A DNA stretch of 6,015 nucleotides, taken from NCBI GenBank assembly GCA_026394095.1, contig JAPKYY010000948.1:1-6015 (forward strand). The letters run 5' to 3'. The DNA is from Acidobacteriota bacterium (lineage in GTDB: Bacteria; Acidobacteriota; Terriglobia; Bryobacterales; Bryobacteraceae). Shown piece after piece: positions 5,266 through 6,015 of the stretch. Under the pieces are notes generated by a model. That model was given only the letters and a program-made list of their open reading frames with translations, did no database searches and was not told the DNA's origin. The position numbers were made by a program, and so were the translations under genes. Positions within the stretch are counted from its first letter, which is position 1, and each line of letters starts with the position of its first letter.

Positions 5266-6015
5266 CTACTCTTCTGGAGAGAATCGCGGAACCCGCGGCT
5301 CAAGCCCAAGTGGCCGCAAGGCTTCCTCACCGCCAGGTATGTTGAGCTCCCAATATTTCAACCGGTCGCTCGCCACCAGCTCAGCGGTCTCTCCACTTGT
5401 AAACTGCCATCGAATAATCCGGTGTGGAGCATCCTTCTCCACAAAGTAGACGAAGCCTTTGCCATTGGCCAGCTGAGCTGAAAATGTATCAACTTCAAAC
5501 TCTCCAGCCCCCGATTCCAACTTCTGAGTCGCCAGACTGCGTGTTAGATTGATCCGGCTCCAGACCATCGGCTGATGCGCATCGCGGGCGCTGCGCAAGC
5601 TGGTCAGAAATGGCACGCTCTTCGATTCTCCGGGCTGCAGAACAGGCCCGGCCATACCGCGAACCCAGAAAGGCAACGCATCCTCGCTTAATCCTTCGGC
5701 CTGAAAAGGCAGCGTTTGCCCCAGATCCGAATCGCCATCGAAATAGCTGGTACCGGAAATTCGCACCTTCGACGCGTCAAAGAGGGCTTGTGCAAACATA
5801 TGTCCACACCACTCCTGCCGCGAAAATGAAGTCTTCGCCAGAACCCCTGCTGGCCTGCCAGCCATCGGGCCCAACCCAAGAAAACTCGATGTCATCTCAC
5901 TGTAGTCATAAATTCCGGTTTGAAAATTCTTCTGCCAGTTCAGCTTCATCACCGGGAATTCATCAGCCTTGGGATTCCGTCCCGGATCGGCTTTCACACG
6001 CTGACGCTCCGACAT
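5266..6015 (-). CDS. Uncharacterised conserved protein (often mislabelled 'septum formation inhibitor Maf'), 5' end missing
   Basis: At least 249 residues ending at the TAG at 5266-5268. The Met at the very edge (6013-6015) is probably internal, because similar proteins that I recall have an N-terminal portion before this point. Visible features are FPVMKLNWQKNFQTGIYDYS (20-39), a SRQEWCGHMF segment (65-74), PHRIIRWQ (197-204) and KYWELN (220-225). This pattern recalls a family common in Bacteroidota and Acidobacteriota that databases often label septum formation inhibitor Maf. The sequence shows none of the nucleotide pyrophosphatase motifs of true Maf, so that name is probably wrong. Function is unknown; related proteins are, from memory, exported or lipoproteins, which cannot be checked here because the N-terminus is missing. 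It lies 16 nt upstream of the DUF2203 gene and is probably in the same transcript. Confidence 0.75.
   Translation of the reverse strand: MSERQRVKADPGRNPKADEFPVMKLNWQKNFQTGIYDYSEMTSSFLGLGPMAGRPAGVLAKTSFSRQEWCGHMFAQALFDASKVRISGTSYFDGDSDLGQTLPFQAEGLSEDALPFWVRGMAGPVLQPGESKSVPFLTSLRSARDAHQPMVWSRINLTRSLATQKLESGAGEFEVDTFSAQLANGKGFVYFVEKDAPHRIIRWQFTSGETAELVASDRLKYWELNIPGGEEALRPLGLEPRVPRFSPEE

Noticed and set aside
4929..5345. 138-codon plus-strand open frame
   Set aside because: It is antisense to the DUF2203 gene and the following gene, with low-complexity Arg/His/Leu content typical of a shadow frame.
1..6015. tRNA/rRNA genes, CRISPR array, insertion sequence or phage genes
   Set aside because: No repeat-spacer pattern, transposase-like frame, terminal repeats or RNA-gene signature was seen. 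Nearly all the sequence is explained by protein-coding genes.

Overview
The window is a compact arsenic-detoxification locus, most likely from an Acidobacteriota bacterium of the Solibacter/Bryobacter type. The taxonomic clue is the truncated gene at the left edge. It encodes a secreted protein whose residues after the signal peptide match the 'Solibacter uncharacterized C-terminal domain' pattern (APGSI..., TAPLYFVSAAQINFVVP), which is strongly expanded in that group. This assignment is inferred from memory of the family, not from a search.

Layout. Positions 1-343 (minus): start of the secreted Solibacter-type protein, cut by the window edge. 344-510: short intergenic region with a weak promoter for that gene. 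511-2331 (minus): arsA, a full two-domain arsenite-stimulated ATPase. 2331-3524 (minus): one unbroken gene joining an ArsM arsenite S-adenosylmethionine methyltransferase to a complete ArsD arsenite metallochaperone. 3525-3591: divergent control region with inverted repeats and a perfect TATAAT. 3592-3942 (plus): arsR repressor. 3939-4433 and 4430-4834 (plus): two different thioredoxin-type arsenate reductases (arsC), each joined to the preceding gene by an ATGA stop/start overlap. 4827-5249 (minus): DUF2203 protein, converging on arsC with an 8-nt overlap. 5266-6015 (minus): uncharacterised conserved protein, cut by the right edge.

How it works together (inference). ArsR would repress both divergent units until As(III) appears. 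The two ArsC enzymes reduce arsenate to arsenite. The ArsD part of the fusion would bind As(III) by its Cys triad, and the ArsM part would methylate it. ArsA lies immediately downstream, in the classical arsD-arsA order, and would normally energise an ArsB or Acr3 pump, but no pump gene is visible here. The most notable points are the ArsM-ArsD fusion, a Tat-like leader on the first ArsC, and the ArsA ATPase without a neighbouring permease.
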